Assembly: GCA_031285465.1 (NCBI GenBank)
Contig: JAITWD010000196.1
Location: 1-5,544 of the forward strand
Reading direction: 5' to 3'
Origin: Lachnospiraceae bacterium
GTDB taxonomy: Bacteria > Bacillota > Clostridia > Lachnospirales > Lachnospiraceae
DNA: 5,544 bases
Under the pieces are notes generated by a model, which ran no database searches, was not told the origin of the DNA, and saw nothing but the letters and a program-made list of their open reading frames with translations. This document shows, piece by piece, positions 4,844 through 5,544 of this stretch. The translations under genes were made by a program, and so were the position numbers. Within the stretch, counting starts at the first letter, position 1. The number at the start of each line of letters is the position of its first letter.

Positions 4844-5539
4844 TTAATCAAGTGACAGGTCGATCGAAATGATTTCGGGAATGTCCTTCATTATAGTAAA
4901 TATTTGCTTAACACTGCCCGATTCAGGAAAGGTGACAAAGAGTTTTACCTCAAGGCGGTGGTCACGGATACGATGTACGGTTACGCTGATTATCTTCACA
5001 TGATAGGGGGTAAAAGCCCGCTCGGCAACCTTCATCACATCGACCTCTTCATCGACCTGTAAGACGAGCTTCTCCACCGTCGGAGATTTTAAGATATGCG
5101 AGCTGCGCTGAAATATAAATTGTAATAGTAAGATCAGACCGGTACAGACGATGCCCGGCAGGTACATACCGGCACCAATAGCCATGCCAATGCCAACTGT
5201 AGCCCATAAACCGGCGGAAGTGGTCAGTCCGCTGACACTTACCTTACGTGTAAAAATAACACCGGCACCCAGAAAACCAATGGCAGTGACGATGCCGGAA
5301 GCGATGCGGGACGGATCAAAGGAAACATAGTCACCAATGATATCATTAAAACCATATTTGGAAATGATGGTGATCAGGGTGGCAGCAATGGCGACAATTG
5401 AATGGGTACGTATGCCGGCAAGTTTACGGTTATTCTCGCGTTCATAACCTATCATGGCACCACAAAGAGCTGCCACCGGCAGTCGTACTAATAAAAGTAG
5501 CTGTTCGATTAAAAATTGTTCCGATATTAGATCCATCAT
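4844..5539 (-). CDS. MgtC/SapB family membrane protein
   Basis: The 231-residue product has the MgtC/SapB layout. An N-terminal membrane domain (about 1-145) carries RLPVAALCGAMIGYERE (19-35), KLAGIRTHSIVA (39-50), the signature GFLGAGVIF (88-96) and TTSAGLWATVGIGMAIGAG (106-124). A soluble C-terminal ACT-like domain (about 156-229) with alternating strands and helices follows. Hydrophobic segments lie at about 10-30, 46-60, 80-96, 105-122 and 126-144. Family members have been linked to magnesium limitation, acid tolerance and ATP synthase inhibition in pathogens; the role of housekeeping homologues in Firmicutes is unclear, so no symbol is given. The gene is convergent to the operon. Two adjacent ATGs (5539 and 5536) could start it; upstream sequence ends at 5544, so the ribosome binding site and any magnesium-responsive leader are not visible. 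Confidence 0.88.
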   Translation of the reverse strand: MMDLISEQFLIEQLLLLVRLPVAALCGAMIGYERENNRKLAGIRTHSIVAIAATLITIISKYGFNDIIGDYVSFDPSRIASGIVTAIGFLGAGVIFTRKVSVSGLTTSAGLWATVGIGMAIGAGMYLPGIVCTGLILLLQFIFQRSSHILKSPTVEKLVLQVDEEVDVMKVAERAFTPYHVKIISVTVHRIRDHRLEVKLFVTFPESGSVKQIFTIMKDIPEIISIDLSLD

Positions 5540-5544
5540 TTATC

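Overview
The window looks like a chromosomal housekeeping segment from a Gram-positive clostridial bacterium, probably Lachnospiraceae or a close relative. The main clues are the gene order yicC-gmk-rpoZ-rimO-pgsA, the clostridial omega N-terminus (MLHPSYSDLMKVVNSE), AGGAG-type ribosome binding sites, and a divergent Rqc2/RqcH gene next to yicC. No mobile element, CRISPR array, tRNA or rRNA is visible.

Left end (1-457): the first 57 codons of rqcH (ribosome-associated quality control) run leftward out of the window. They are divergent from yicC. Two good sigma-A-type promoters lie back to back here (rqcH: 321-349, minus; yicC: 368-396, plus), both TTGACG with 17-bp spacers. The rqcH transcript would have a leader of about 140 nt. 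This leader holds a hairpin that can bury a strong Shine-Dalgarno sequence, a 23-codon open frame (163-234, minus) with ideal spacing to that sequence, and an overlap of this small frame with the rqcH start codon. A 12-bp sequence occurs once in the leader and once inside the yicC promoter spacer.

Centre (458-4284): a tightly packed plus-strand operon encodes the YicC/YloC endoribonuclease, guanylate kinase, RNA polymerase omega, the RimO S12 methylthiotransferase and phosphatidylglycerophosphate synthase PgsA. Genes overlap (gmk/rpoZ by 28 nt, rimO/pgsA by 17 nt) or are separated by 13-55 nt. The products serve RNA turnover, GTP/(p)ppGpp-linked nucleotide supply, transcription, ribosome modification and phospholipid synthesis. 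The remA gene often found between yicC and gmk is absent.

Right end (4285-5544): 4285-4390 shows no clear terminator or promoter. It is followed by an unrecognised small gene (4391-4675) with ten degenerate 5-residue repeats. Its TAG stop is followed in the same frame by 52 more open codons encoding a histidine-rich stretch that ends at TAA 4832-4834, only 9 nt before the end of a convergent MgtC/SapB membrane protein gene. A long imperfect hairpin begins one base after that TAG. Whether this is a terminator, a nonsense-mutated gene or a readthrough signal cannot be decided from one sequence.

The best candidates for undescribed biology are the rqcH leader with its occluded micro-ORF and the TAG-interrupted repeat/His-rich gene.
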